Of a DNA stretch of 43,658 bases, positions 43,656 through 43,658 are shown piece by piece. Position numbers and translations under genes: made by a program. Positions within the stretch are counted from its first letter, which is position 1. Each line of letters begins with the position of its first letter. The stretch comes from an uncultured Campylobacterales bacterium (GTDB lineage Bacteria; Campylobacterota; Campylobacteria; Campylobacterales; Arcobacteraceae): assembly GCA_938084175.1 (NCBI GenBank), contig CALKDR010000004.1, forward strand, positions 1 to 43,658, read 5' to 3'. The notes under the pieces were generated by a model. It saw nothing but the letters and a program-made list of their open reading frames with translations. It did no database searches and was not told the origin of the DNA.

Positions 43656-43658
43656 CTA

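Overview
The window reads as a stretch of chromosome from an Arcobacter-like member of the Campylobacterota (Epsilonproteobacteria). The sequence is very AT-rich and gene-dense. The protein families and gene order fit that group: recA-eno-ftsB-AMIN, a three-gene hrcA-grpE-dnaK heat-shock operon with a short HrcA, and htrA followed by a CprRS-like two-component system. No lexA, phage, integron, insertion sequence or CRISPR array was seen. The species assignment is inference; no database search was possible.

Layout: 1-3597 (+) holds the 3' end of topA, a small metallophosphoesterase, bioB and a KefB-type antiporter. 3568-6942 (-) is the recA, eno, FtsB-like, AMIN-protein block. 6943-7772 has no intact gene, but contains a decayed ribbon-helix-helix antitoxin (+) and the decayed tail of an unidentified protein (-). 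trmA (-) and a SUV3-like helicase (+) follow, then an ankyrin-type pseudogene in the leader of glmU. 11022-20127 (+) is a long, tightly packed run: glmU, coaBC, uppS, prepilin peptidase, LptF/G-type permease, truA, a large PAS histidine kinase and its response regulator. It ends at a bidirectional terminator facing an orphan TAXI-type binding protein (-).

21254-24672 is the CIRCE-controlled hrcA-grpE-dnaK operon. It is followed by a small zinc-ribbon membrane protein, mltA, a Cys-rich small protein (-), psd and a 76-residue hypothetical. 27733-28487 holds two rhodanese-fold genes tail to tail, one intact and one broken. dsbD comes next. 30451-38239 (+) is a late cobalamin-assembly cluster: CobT-like, MarC, CobU, CobS, CobD/CobC-like aminotransferase, transglutaminase-like protein, toxin-antitoxin pair, CobQ, CbiB and a stand-alone Cys-rich small-domain protein. 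Several cob genes overlap by a few bases. The toxin-antitoxin pair, with its own near-consensus promoter and tandem-repeat operator, sits directly in front of cobQ. 38244-43374 (-) holds the htrA-cprR-cprS operon and ilvD. A tRNA-Leu(UAA) with its own promoter closes the window.

The points most worth attention are: the CprR-like regulator, which seems to need an ATT start codon to keep its first beta strand; the toxin-antitoxin cassette inside the cobalamin operon; the free-standing Cys-rich domain protein and the transglutaminase-like protein in that operon; the inverted rhodanese pair; the orphan TAXI protein facing a sensor kinase operon; and four decayed genes between otherwise intact housekeeping genes.
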